Below are positions 1 to 10,207 of a stretch of DNA of 64,000 nucleotides, piece by piece. The DNA comes from Vitis vinifera (Eukaryota; Streptophyta; Magnoliopsida; Vitales; Vitaceae): assembly GCF_030704535.1 (NCBI RefSeq), contig NC_081811.1, positions 2,057,501 to 2,121,500 of the forward strand, in the 5' to 3' direction. The notes beneath the pieces were generated by a model. The model was not told the DNA's origin. It did no database searches and was given only the letters and a program-made list of their open reading frames with translations. Positions within the stretch are counted from its first letter, which is position 1, and each line of letters begins with the position of its first letter. A program made the translations under genes and the position numbers.

Positions 1-74
1 CTTTGAAAGGCCTTTGATAGTTCATGACTTGTCTTAAGTTTTGATGATGCTGATTAATTAACGGTTCTATCCAG

Positions 75-395
75 AGATCAAGGCCCCAATCTCTATATTG
101 GGAGCTGAAACCGACCATGTTTCTCCGCCAGAGCTTGTCAAACAGTTTGAGGAGGTTTTAGCTACTAAACCCGAGGTATAGGTCTCTAATGATGATTAAT
201 TCCCATGACAATTTCTGGACCTTTGAAGACCAATTCCATGTCCTTTTTATACAGATCAAGAGTTTCGTGAAGATATTTCCTGGGGTGGCACATGGATGGG
301 CTGTGAGGTACAAGGTTGACGATGAAGAGGCCGTGAAGCGAGCCGAAGAAGCACAGCAGAACATGATGGACTGGTTTATTGAGCATGTGAAGTAG
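75..395 (+). CDS. Dienelactone hydrolase family protein, 3' end only (array copy 1)
   Basis: These are the last two coding exons of an alpha/beta hydrolase gene cut by the window edge: exon 75..175 (acceptor ccag, donor GTATAG) and exon 255..395 ending in TAG. They match the last two exons of the copies at 1531, 6247 and 10208 in length (101 and 141 bp) and phase. The first encodes GAETDHVSPPELVKQFEEV, with the Asp of the catalytic triad; the second encodes FPGVAHGWAV, with the triad His. The C-terminus ends in Val-Lys like the neighbours. Bases 1..74 are the preceding intron. A possible polyadenylation signal AATAAA lies at 566..571. Whether the whole gene is functional cannot be judged from this piece. 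Confidence 0.85.
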
Positions 396-571
396 AGAGG
401 GAGGAGTTGGGCCATTGCAGTGTCTACTGGTCTCCAATTGTAGTCCTTCACTGTCATTCTGCTGTATCATCAATAATGAGCTTGGAAGTAAACTCAACGT
501 TCTGTTCTTTGAACTGAGTTGATCTATTGTGTTCTGCCATGGATTTTTACTATTGAATCATTGCAAATAAA

Positions 572-1410
572 GAGGAGAGTACTGAAAATTATGTGTCATT
601 GACTCATTGCAAGCTTAGGCATGCTTCAGCAGCTCACATCACTGAGTGGCAGCTGCTTCCTGCTGCTGCTGATAAAGATGGCGAAATGTAAGTGGTGCCG
701 CCGTCTGAAATTTTAAATTGTATATATATAATAAAAATATTATTAAAAGAAATTGAATCAAATGTATACATATAATAAAAAAAAGTTAATTTAAATTTTA
801 AATAAAATATTATGAATACTTATCATTTTCAAAATTATAAATATATATTAAAAAATATAATTTACAATTTATTGATTTATTAAAATATTACTATCTATAC
901 TTTATAATTTTAATAAAATGTTATCATATTTGAACAAAAAAAACTATTTTTCTTACTAATGTTATTATTTTCAAATTTTAATATCACATTATTTATTTAT
1001 TTTGTATTTATTATTTATAATTTAAAATTTGTTTTGAAGTGGATAGAAATTTGTATGAAATGTTAATATATTATGATTGATTTATTAAAATTTTTAAAAG
1101 GTTATTACATTATTTATTTATTTTTCAAAAAAAGTATAATTTAAATATTTATCTAAAATTTTTGATAATTTGAGAAAATAATAATAAAAAAAAAATAGCT
1201 TGGCGCATTTAATAAGATGGATGAGAAAGGGACCATTTAGTAATTATCTTAAAAAGCATGTATCAAGACGTAATTTTAACGAACACAGGGGACTAGTTTT
1301 CAAAGAAAAAGTGTAAAACGCTTCGAATCATAACGGTCAAAAGGTAATGATTTATACATTATTTTAAAAAGTAAGTAATAAAGACGGAATTTTCACGAGC
1401 ATCCCTTGAG
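572..1410. other. AT-rich intergenic stretch
   Basis: Spacer between array copies 1 and 2. After a short mixed-composition stretch to about 710 it is very AT-rich with many A and T runs and no coding signal. No clear terminal inverted repeats were seen. Confidence 0.6.
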
Positions 1411-1530
1411 TGGATGATAGAGATTAGGGAGTCGTTTCAGATAAGCACAAGGCTCATTAGCATACACCATTCCATAAGGCTCGCCGTCTCTGTCACTCTC
1501 TCATTCACTCTGCTGGATTGCGAAAAAGAA

Positions 1531-4321
1531 ATGTCAGGCCCTCAGTGCTGTGAGAATCCACCAACCCTCAGCTCCAGCAGTGGAGCTGGGTGTGTTACAG
1601 AAATTGGAGGCCTCAAGGCCTATGTTTCAGGCCCTTCTGATTCCAAGCTTGCTATTCTTCTTATTTCAGACGTTTATGGTGACCACCCACTTCTCTATTT
1701 CTCTTCCACTCTGAAATTTTCGCGTTGGATCTCATGTTTTGATCTGTTTTCTTACATGGGTGTTGCCCGATTTTTGTTTTCCATGCATGATTCATTAGAC
1801 TAAAATATCTCTTTCTGCGAGTAGTGATCGGATTACTTGGTTGGATCTCTGGGTTAGAATCCATTTTTAATCATAGCATGCCTATTGATACTTACAATAA
1901 TTTCATCATGATTTTGGGTATTTCTTCTAGGGAGGAAGTGACTGTAGAAATAGAAGGTGATAGTTCTAAGGCTTTTTGAGGTTATTAACTTATTGTTAGG
2001 ATGAAGACATATGTTGAGAAGTGAGAAAAAGATTATATTTGTTGCTTTGATCTTGATCCTCATTAGGCTTTGAATGAAGAGATGTCATGTGTGCTAAAAC
2101 CAGTTTGTTTGGACTTCTGTTTTTCTACTGTCATCAAACTCTGACATGGTTTGTGGATGGTAGAAACCCTATTAGAACATTTTGAGGAAGAAATTGAAGT
2201 TGGATCAATAGCAGTTAAAATCATTTCATGTCTTATTCATTGGAACCAACAAAGCATTTCTCCTACGAATTCCTCCCCATGCAGACATCTATGGCAAAAC
2301 TCTCCTTTTTTCAAAGATTGTGAATGTTTCAGTTTTGTTGCATTCTGGTACTAATTTTTTTTTAGTTATTTGTGGTTTTCTTTTTCCTCTTTTGGGTGAA
2401 CTCCTCTCAGTAGACAGGTGATTGTTTCTTGAGAAAATTTTGATTGTATTTTGAATTTCAGATAGACAGAAAGGAAGTTCTAGATTTCGGACTAAATACA
2501 CGAGTTACCAACTTGTTTATCATAATGGTTTTTGTTTGTTTGCATATTCATTTTCCTATTTGGACTATTTTGCAGGGTATGAAGCCCCAAATCTTAGGTA
2601 TGTCTACTGCTCAACCATGCCTAATATGCAATAGGATCCAAGTATTTGAATTCTCGTAGTTACTAATGTTAAGTAGATTATAACGCATAATTTTGTGCAG
2701 ATTTTAAGATTAATATCATCATCTTTCTACTTTGACTCTAAAGGAACCTTGCTGACAAAGTTGCGGGTGCTGGATTCTACGTGGTGGTCCCTGACTTCTT
2801 CTATGGAGATCCATTTTTACCTGAAACCAATATACCAGTCTGGATAAAAGCGCATGGAACGGTTTGTTTCTGATTTTATCCAAAATAGAGTTGCATTTAT
2901 TTTTCGTTTACATATCCATCAGTATGTAAGTTTTATTCATAAGCCTTACTATCACATTCCTTTTTGCTGTTGTTGTTAGGATAAAGGATTTGAAGATGCA
3001 AAGCCGATTATTGCAGAACTGAGAAGTAAAGGCATAAACGCAATTGGAGCAGCAGGATTTTGCTGGGGTGGTGAGTTGTCTCTTTCACCTTGTTCTTAGT
3101 TAATCTTTCATGTTAACAGTGTCTTTTTTCCATTATGATATTGCACCAAGTATATAAGTATGACTGATTTATCCTGCATCTAGCTGGCCAAGGTTCTGAC
3201 TGAATTGAATTCTTTATCAGCAAAAGTGGCCGTTGAGCTATCCAAGGCTGGTCACATTCAAGCTGCAGTGCTCTTACACCCTTCTTTTGTCACTGTGGAT
3301 GATATAAAGGGTATGAATCTTAACCTTTAGAATATGTGCGCTTTTGTTAGGATTGAGCCATATGGACCCGACATGGTTGACGCTTAGCACATCCGAAGGC
3401 AAGGCCAGAGGCTCAGAACCATGACCCCTCAATCCACTAATTGTTTATTTATTTCAATTAAGAAGGCACCCCAAGAGGAACCGAAACTAGGACTAAACCT
3501 TATGTCCAACCAACTTCTAGTACCATCTGGGCTAGTTTGGACATAAGGTTTAGTCTTAGTTTCGATTCCTCCGGGGGACACCTCCTTAATTAGAACAAAT
3601 AAACAATTGGTGGATTGAGGGGTCACTGAGCCTTTGGCCTTCCCTTTGGATGTCCTAAGCGCCAACCATGTTGGGCCCATATGGCTCAATCCTAACAATT
3701 TTCCCCTGAAAGATTCTGCATCTGGCTCTAATTCACAGCTTGCACACTCCCTGGATGGTAGCTTTCATATGGTATGGAATTCACAGCTTTCAACCTAGTT
3801 AGGTGCCTTCAGTCAAAAAATAAACAATGAAACTTCCAAAAAAGCAGTAATAAAACTGGGTTAGTACCAGTTCTCCGATGCTCCAAATAACACACACACC
3901 AGTTACCTAGTCACCTTGGGTTCCAATGAGGTATACTGTAGTTTGTTCATGACTTGTTTCAAGTTTTGATGATGCTGATCAGCAGCCCTTTGACAGAGGT
4001 TAAGGCACCAATTGCTATATTGGGAGCTGAAATTGACCAATATTCTCCACCAAAGCTCCTCAAACAGTTCGAGGAGGTTCTATCCACTAAACCCGAGGTA
4101 TAAATCTCTCCTGTTTTGGCATTAAAATTGCAGATGATTTCTGCACCTTTGAACACCAATCCCATGCTGATTTTTCACAGGTCAACGGTTACGTGAAGAT
4201 ATTTCCTGGGGTTGATCATGGATGGTCTGTCAGGTACAAGGTTGAAGATGAAGAGGCCGTGAAGCAAGCCAATGAAGCACACCAGAACATGATGGACTGG
4301 TTTACCCAGTATGTTAAGTAA
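1531..4321 (+). CDS. Dienelactone hydrolase family protein, intact (array copy 2, type A)
   Basis: Seven exons join in frame to 236 aa: 1531..1678, 2576..2597, 2744..2861, 2980..3070, 3221..3310, 3997..4097, 4181..4321. The second exon is a 22-bp microexon. The product is a single-domain alpha/beta hydrolase with the expected triad: Cys124 in GFCWG, Asp170 in GAEID, His203 in VDHGW. Length matches plant dienelactone hydrolase proteins (about 239 aa), often labelled endo-1,3;1,4-beta-glucanase-like, although their plant substrates are mostly unknown. The start at MSGPQCCENPP was chosen because it is the family N-terminus; an upstream in-frame ATG at 1414 would add 39 untypical residues. No signal peptide is evident, so a cytosolic location is inferred. 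Intron 5 holds a foldback element (3346..3696). Introns and the start region are very close to copy 4, pointing to recent duplication. Confidence 0.9.
3346..3696. repeat. Foldback (long inverted repeat) element in intron 5 of copy 2
   Basis: The 351-bp segment begins GTTAGGATTGAGCCATATGG and ends with its exact complement, CCATATGGCTCAATCCTAAC. The two arms, roughly 3346..3511 and 3535..3696, are imperfect inverted copies along nearly their whole length, leaving a loop of about 25 bases. This fits a foldback MITE. A confident target-site duplication was not seen. Copy 4 lacks it at the same intron position, so it probably inserted after the duplication. Confidence 0.85.
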
Positions 4322-4617
4322 AGAGGACTTGGGCTATAAGAGTTTATGGTCTCTAGTTATAGTTCACTGCTCTTCTGCTGTATTATCAATAATGAGCCCA
4401 GATGGCTGAGCTTCCGTTTAGATGTTGTGTGGAAATTGAGTTATTCTGTTGTGTTTTAAGATAGAAAACCAGTGTCTACAATTTAACCAAACCTGTGTCT
4501 ATGGTTGGATAGTCAAACCCCTACATCTCTGCCAGGAAGTGTTGACTTCTACTGGCATTCGTATACGTGGTCCAGGCACAAGCTTCAAAGCTTCAATACA
4601 TATTAGTGTTAGAACAT

Positions 4618-4631
4618 AAACGACGTCGTTT
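4618..4631. promoter_or_regulatory. Palindromic ACGACGTCGT promoter motif, B-type copy 3
   Basis: A perfect 14-bp palindrome, AAACGACGTCGTTT, 98 bp upstream of the relic ATG. The same palindrome followed by a similar GAGGCGTATTCATTTTC context precedes copy 5. The core contains ACGT, as in bZIP sites; actual function is inference. Confidence 0.55.
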
Positions 4632-4715
4632 TTCTGAGGCGTATTCATTTTCTTTTCTTCTTTCTCTGTTTCCCATAGCTCTGAAAACTCACTCTCTCAG
4701 GAAGAAGAGGACAAC

Positions 4716-4861
4716 ATGCCTGATTCAGTGGTGTGAGAACCCACCAACCTTGAGCTCAAGCTGTGGAGGAGGCTCTGTTGTAGAAGTTGGAAGTCTTAAG
4801 GCCAACGTTGCTGGCCCTTCTGATTCCAAGCATTCTATTCTTCTTGTTGCTGACATTTTTG
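4716..4861 (+). pseudogene. Orphan first exon of a dienelactone hydrolase gene (array copy 3, type B)
   Basis: This segment is homologous to exon 1 of copy 5 (10208..10355), including the promoter palindrome, 5' leader and about 60 bp of the following intron. Relative to copy 5 it lacks 2 bp soon after the ATG (GATTCAGTGGTGTGA against GATTCACAGTGCTGTGA), so the reading frame stops after six codons. No exon 2-7 homology follows: at about 4925 the similarity ends abruptly in AT-rich repeat DNA and the next gene is of the other type. It is a decayed remnant, not a working gene. The rest may have been lost by deletion or never duplicated. Confidence 0.85.
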
Positions 4862-4925
4862 GTGATTACCCACTTAATCATTCTTCCAATCCTCATGATT
4901 CATGTTTTTATTTCATACTTCATAT

Positions 4926-5130
4926 AACGTGATTTTCATGAAATTTAATGCTTATTACTTAATAACTTCAATTGATTTTAAGTTAAATTATAATTAACTT
5001 ATTAATTTAAAACTTATTACTTAATTTTTATCAAAGTATTTAGGTTATTTAATAAAATTAATTTTAAATAATTAAATTGATATATTTATCTTTATCATAA
5101 ATTATAATTAGAGTAATTATGAAAGTTAAC
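4926..5130. repeat. Partial copy of an AT-rich hAT-like MITE family
   Basis: The sequence around AAAACTTATTACTTAATTTT and TATATTTATCTTTAT closely resembles the element at 19558..19970, but the terminal inverted repeats are not both present. It begins where homology to the hydrolase intron breaks off, so it marks the breakpoint of copy 3. Confidence 0.5.
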
Positions 5131-5145
5131 TATGATTATTATATA

Positions 5146-5415
5146 GATAGGTATTGAAAAGACACTACCAATTAAGCGGTATATTTTTAAACTCTAAGGC
5201 TTATATCTTATTATTACTTATTTCTCTAGTAATACTTTTTTTCGATAGATATCGACAAAACATTATCAATCAAATGGTGACACATATATTTTCAAGTTTT
5301 AAGACTTATATATTTGTGGGTTCATCTACAGTTTTCAAATAATACTTTTTACGATAGGTATCAAAAAGATACTGCCAATTAGGTGGTACCACATATATTT
5401 TCAAGTTTTATGGTT
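5146..5415. repeat. Three degenerate tandem units of about 100 bp
   Basis: Units start at 5146, 5244 and 5353 with GATAGGTATTGAAAAGA or variants, followed by CACTACCAATTAAGCGGTA-like and CATATATTTTCAAGTTTTA-like blocks. Units are about 98, 109 and 62 bp. They lie between the orphan exon and copy 4 and have no coding signal. Confidence 0.6.
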
Positions 5416-6115
5416 TGTGTTTTATTCTCATCTGTTTGCACTCTCGAGTTTTAATCTTATTTATTTGTATTATGATTTAACAATTTAGATTTTATCATAT
5501 ATTTTCAATGGTCCAGATTTGGACTTTGCTAGATATCATTACGGTACCTATGCATTTTCTTTACTTTTATTCTCATCTTTGCACCAATTTCCTTGAAATT
5601 GTAAGTCAAGTTTGATAAGTCTCATTGATTCAAAGTTTGTTTGATTAGTGATAAAATTTACCAAGATTTAGAAAATTTAATTGAAAATCGAATAAAAATA
5701 AACACTTATTAAAGAATTTACATTCTGTATTATGGCATATACTTCAATTGGTAAGCAAAAAACTTGTAACTTTTTTAATAAGGTTACTAACTTTTTAAAG
5801 TTTTTCTATCAAGGAGATAACTCCAAGATAAAGGAGATTTAATGTATTGGATTTAAAGTTTGAATCGATTATTTTAAAATTTTCTCAAATTAAAACCAAT
5901 CGAAAGTGATCGTGTCAGTTTTTTCTTTTTATATTCAACTATATTTCTTCGACTTTTTTTTTTCAAAAATTGAATTAATTATTATCAGAATTTCTTCGAC
6001 CAAAACTAGTCTAAAATGATTATATTAATTTCTCATTTATACATCATACTTTGGCAAACAGACCCTAAATCAAATAAGATCTTACCAGTTTGGTTCTGCT
6101 TTTACTTGAGCAGAT
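5416..6115. other. AT-rich intergenic stretch upstream of copy 4
   Basis: Low-complexity, AT-rich DNA without a gene. A phrase about atttagattttatcatatattttcaatggtcc recurs in altered form near 36,735, so part is likely dispersed repeat. Confidence 0.4.
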
Positions 6116-6150
6116 GATACGGCGTCGTTTTAGATAAGCAGAGAGGCTAG

Positions 6151-6158
6151 TATATAAA
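6151..6158 (+). promoter_or_regulatory. TATA box of array copy 4
   Basis: TATATAAA lies 78 bp before the first in-frame ATG (6229) and 96 bp before the family-like ATG (6247). A degenerate CGTCGTTTTAG element lies just upstream at about 6123, echoing the palindrome of type B copies. Copy 2 lacks an obvious TATA at the matching place. Confidence 0.6.
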
Positions 6159-6246
6159 GTATCGACCAAACTTTGTGGAGGTTCGCTGTCGCTGTCACTC
6201 TCACTCTCTCACTGTCTCGTTGACTCTGATGGCTAGTGAAGAAGAA

Positions 6247-9037
6247 ATGTCAGGCCCTCAGTGCTGTGAGAATCCACCTACCCTCACCTCCAGCAGTGGA
6301 GCTGGGTGTGTTGCAGAAATTGGAGGCCTCAAGGCCTACGTTTCAGGCCCTTCTGATTCCAAGCTTGTCATTCTTCTTGTTTCAGACCTTTTTGGTGATC
6401 ACCCACTTCCCTAATTCTCTTCCACTTTGAAATTTTCATGTTGGATCTCATGTTTTGATCTATTTTCTTACATGGGTGTTGCCTGATTTTTGTTTTCCAT
6501 GCTTGATTCATTGGGGTGAGATGTCTCTATCTGCAAGTAGTGATTAGGTTACTTGGTTGAATCTTTGGTTAGATTCCATTCTTAGTCATATTGATACTTG
6601 GTTTCAATTTTCATGTGTTGTGTTTGGGATAATTTCATCTTGACTTTAGGTATTTTTTCTTGGGAGTGACGGTAGAAGGTGATAGTCATGTTTTTAGGTT
6701 AACTTTGTTGGTAAGGTGAGGGCATATTTTGAGCAGTGAGAAAAAGATTATATGTGTTACTTCGATATTGGTCTGAACAGTTCATCATCCATCCTTGGGC
6801 CTTTTTTAAAAGATACCATAATTTTAAAAAATATTTTTTAAAATACTGCCCTTTCAAAAATATTTCCAAATTTATGACACTTTATACAACAAGACACCAC
6901 ATAAATTTAAAAAAAAACATGAAAAATAAATTAATTTACATAAAATATATATATATCAAAAGAAAAAGTAGAAAAAAGAGAAATGAAATGAATGAAATCA
7001 TGTCTTGAACACACAATTTCATGATAGATAGGTGATTGTTTTTCTTGAGGAAATTTTGATTGTATTTTGAATCTCAGATGGACATAGAAATGAAGTTCTA
7101 GACTTTAGAGAAAATGGACATAAACACCAACTTGTTTATCATAATGGGTTTTGTTTGTTTGCATATTCATTTTCTTATTCGGTCTATTTTTCAGGGTATG
7201 AAGCCCCAAATCTTAGGTATGTCTACTGCTCAACCATGCCTATTTTTAGTATTTTTTAGACTTTTGAATTGATTATTTGTTTTTCTGTCATGGATTTATT
7301 GAGAAAGGAGAAAAGGATAAAAACTTTGGAATCATACAATAGGAGATTTAGAAAATGATAGAAAATTGATAACACAAGATTCAAAAAAAATCTTCCAATG
7401 AATAGGTGACTCAAAGACAATTAGGGAATTGCATAGACATTTTAAACTTGAATTCCTTTAATTAAGGGTAATGAAAGACGACGTAGAAAGGGAATAACTT
7501 TACCTCTAGTCTTTTTATTTGATTCTAAGTTTTAACTCCAAAGACCCCTAGTTTTTCTCATATGGAATTGCAATTCTAACATGTAAGTTTGTGCCAAATC
7601 TTTGATTATAAATCATATCAAACCACTTTTCTCTAGCTTCTAATGTGATATCCCATGTCGGATATGGGAGAAGGTTCCTAACGCTATATAAGTACAAACC
7701 CTTCTTAACTTTGTAGATGCATTTTAAAGTCTTGAAGACCTTTTGAAGCTATCTAAAATAGATAATATCTATGTTGTGGGCCATTATAAATGGTATCAGA
7801 GTCCATCCCCGACCTCGTGTGAGGATTTGTTTGCCGAGGGGTGTCTACATGTAGCGGATGGAGGGGGTTGATTGTGATATCAAATAAGGTGTAACAAGAA
7901 AATCCACAAACTAAAAAACTTACTGTCTTTATTTATCATTTTCACCTTCAGATCTATGCAAACAAAAAGAGAAGAAAAATTTTCTTCACATTGGCATCGG
8001 ATGTTAAGTAGATTATAGCGTGTAATTATGTGCAGCTTTTTAGATTAATATCATTATCTTTCTACTTTGACTCTAAAGGAAGCTTGCTGACAAAGTTGCG
8101 GCTGCTGGATTCTACGTGGTGGTCCCTGACTTCTTCTATGGGGACCCATTTGTACCCGAAACCATGACTATACCAGTCTGGATAAAAAAGCACATGGAAT
8201 GGTTTGTTTCTGAGTTTATCCAAAATAGAGTTGCATTTATTTTTCGCTTACATATCCACCAGTATGTAATTAGACAAAAATTCACATTCTTGTTTGCTGT
8301 TGTTGTTAGGATAAAGGATTTGAAGATGCAAAACCTGTTGTTGCAGAACTGAGAAGTAAAGGCATAAATGCAATTGGAGCAGCGGGATTTTGCTGGGGTG
8401 GTGAGCTTTCTCTTTCACCTTGTTCTTAGTTGATCTTTCATGTTAACAGAGTCTTTTTTTTCCTTAATGATATTGCACCAAGCATACAAGTATGATAGAT
8501 TAATTCTGCATCTTGCTGGCTAAGGTTCTGACTAAATTGAATTCTTATCAGCAAAAGTAGTTGTTGAGCTATCCAAGGTGGACCAGATTCAGGCTGCAGT
8601 GCTCTTTCACCCTGCTCGTGTCACTGTGGATGATATAAAGGGTATGAATGTTAATTTGTTCATGACTCGTTTCAAGTTTTGATGATGCTGATTAGCAGTT
8701 CTTTGACAGAGATTAAGGCACCAACTGCTATATTGGGAGCTGAAACTGACCATGTCTCTCCACCCGAGCTCCTCAAACAGTTCGAGGAGGTTTTATCCAC
8801 TAAACCTGAGGTATAAATCTCTAATGTCTTGGCATTAAATTTGCTGATGATTTATGCACCTTTTAACACCAATCATCCCATGCTGGTTTTGTACAGGTCA
8901 ATGGTTACGTGAAGATATTTCCCGGGGTAGCTCATGGATGGTCTGTCAGGTACAAGGTTGAAGATGAAGAGGCCGTGAAGCGAGCCGACGAATCACACCA
9001 GAACATGATGGACTGGTTTGCCCAATATGTTAAGTAA
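6247..9037 (+). pseudogene. Dienelactone hydrolase gene with a 2-bp frameshift (array copy 4, type A)
   Basis: All seven exons are recognisable: 6247..6394, 7195..7216, 8079..8201, 8310..8400, 8552..8641, 8710..8810, 8897..9037, with the same phases as copy 2. The frame could also start at an in-frame ATG at 6229 (MASEEEMSGPQ). Catalytic-triad contexts are kept: GFCWG, GAETDHVSPPE and AHGWSV. However, exon 3 is 5 bp longer than in copy 2. Three bases are an in-frame codon (PETMTIPVW against PETNIPVW), but two extra bases in WIKKHME shift the frame, and the next exon then reaches a stop at GAACTGA. Unless an alternative donor (for example GTCTGG inside PVW) restores the frame, the product is truncated before the nucleophile. 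A sequencing or assembly error is possible. Introns 1 and 2 carry insertions absent from copy 2, including a TRIM element. Confidence 0.75.
7644..7881 (+). mobile_element. Truncated TRIM (miniature LTR retroelement) in intron 2 of copy 4
   Basis: It begins TGTGATATCCCATGTCGG, typical of the TGTGATATCCCACATCGG termini of plant TRIM LTRs. The 5' LTR (about 7644..7788) is followed by TGGTATCAGAG at 7791, a primer-binding site complementary to initiator tRNA-Met. A short internal region leads to a purine-rich tract (GGATGGAGGGGG, 7857..7868) and a second TGTGATATC at 7873, the start of the 3' LTR, which then ends. There is no coding capacity, as usual for TRIMs. It lies inside a segment of about 750 bp absent from copy 2. 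Confidence 0.8.
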
Positions 9038-9047
9038 AGGGGACTTG

Positions 9048-9640
9048 GGCTATTGAATCCAAATCTTCTAAGACTTTTAAGAAAATTAATACTTAAATAT
9101 GGTATCATACCTTGATTTGGTGAGAGGTCGTGTGTTCAAGCTACCTCTTCAATTTTTTTTATCGCTATCAGTATGTATTGTTAGTATCAAAGGTTTAACA
9201 TTACAATAAAATATTTTATATAATATTCTTTTTAAAAAATATATACCAATTAAAAAATCGAGATATTTATACTATATAGTTTTATTGAGACTGTCTGTTA
9301 CCCATATTTCCACTAAAGATTTACGTGGTTGCCATTCCTTTACTGCACATCACTTGCACATTTTTTTCCCTTTCAAAATAAGCTTACCCATTTATTATGT
9401 TACATGTAAATATAAGAAATGTAAATGATTTTTAATAAAATGCAACTGTTAAAATCAAATAAATAATCATAAAAAAATATATATATCAAAACAATAGAAA
9501 AATAACGTTCATACTTCTTTCCGCTTCCTTTTTCCAATTTTCACAGCAACTAAATGAACATTAATCTCAAAAAAAAAAAAATTGAATATTTAAAATGATA
9601 TCTAAATAAAAATATATATACATTACTACCTAATATTTTA
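9048..9640. other. AT-rich intergenic stretch after copy 4
   Basis: Follows the stop of copy 4. Mostly A/T runs; no gene, no clear transposon termini. Confidence 0.4.
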
Positions 9641-10008
9641 GGTGTCTTGCACGTAAACTAAACCTAGTTTTTAAATTTTTTAATTAAAAAGAGAGGAAAA
9701 AAGAAAAAAAAAGAAATGGGAAAAAATGGCCCTTGGTGCCTTGTATGTTAAACAAACCTAGTTTTTAATTAAAAAGTGAGGAAAAATGAAAAGAAAAAAA
9801 AAGGGAAATAGGGAAAAAAAAATGGCTAGGTGTCTTGCCCGGAACCAAACCTAGTTTTTAATTTTTTTTTTAATTAAAAAGAGAGGAAAAAAAGAAAAAA
9901 AAAAAGGAAATGGGGAAAAAAAATGGCCCTTGTTAGGTGTCTTGCACTTAAACCAAACCTAGTTTTTAATTAAAAAGAGAAAGAAAAAAAAAAAAGGGCC
10001 CTTGTTTG
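9641..10008. repeat. Minisatellite of four units upstream of copy 5
   Basis: Units begin at about 9641, 9735, 9829 and 9936 with GGTGTCTTGCACGTAAAC or variants. Each continues with AAACCTAGTTTTTAATT, AAAAAGAGAGG, a long purine tract and ATGGCCCTTG. Lengths are about 94, 94, 107 and 72 bp. The array ends about 90 bp before the promoter palindrome of copy 5. Confidence 0.8.
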
Positions 10009-10100
10009 ACTACTGAGAATTAGGATTGAAGGATTCTCAACTTTTGACTGATCATTTTCCATTTTTACCCTTCCATGCAATTACATGGAAGCATTTTCTT

Positions 10101-10114
10101 AAACGACGTCGTTT
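10101..10114. promoter_or_regulatory. Palindromic ACGACGTCGT promoter motif of copy 5
   Basis: Perfect palindrome AAACGACGTCGTTT, 107 bp upstream of the ATG, followed by GAGGCGTATTCATTTTC exactly as at copy 3. Likely core promoter or transcription-factor site; inferred from conservation and position. Confidence 0.6.
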
Positions 10115-10207
10115 TATGAGGCGTATTCATTTTCTCTTCTTTTCCTCTTCGTCTCTGTTAGTTTCCCATCGCTCTGAAATTCAGTCGCTCAAGAAGAAGA
10201 GGACAAC

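Noticed and set aside
3429-3698. 89-aa minus-strand frame
   Set aside because: It lies in the foldback element, whose palindromic structure explains it; no protein family fits.
3957-3980. TTGATGATGCTG string resembling part of miR172, also near 30 and 8680
   Set aside because: Only 12 bases match, no hairpin precursor is seen, and it sits at the same intron 3' region in all copies, so it is shared intron sequence.
9095-9160. tRNA-like B-box string (GGTCGTGTGTTCAAGC)
   Set aside because: No cloverleaf could be formed and no A box is well placed; at most a decayed SINE trace.
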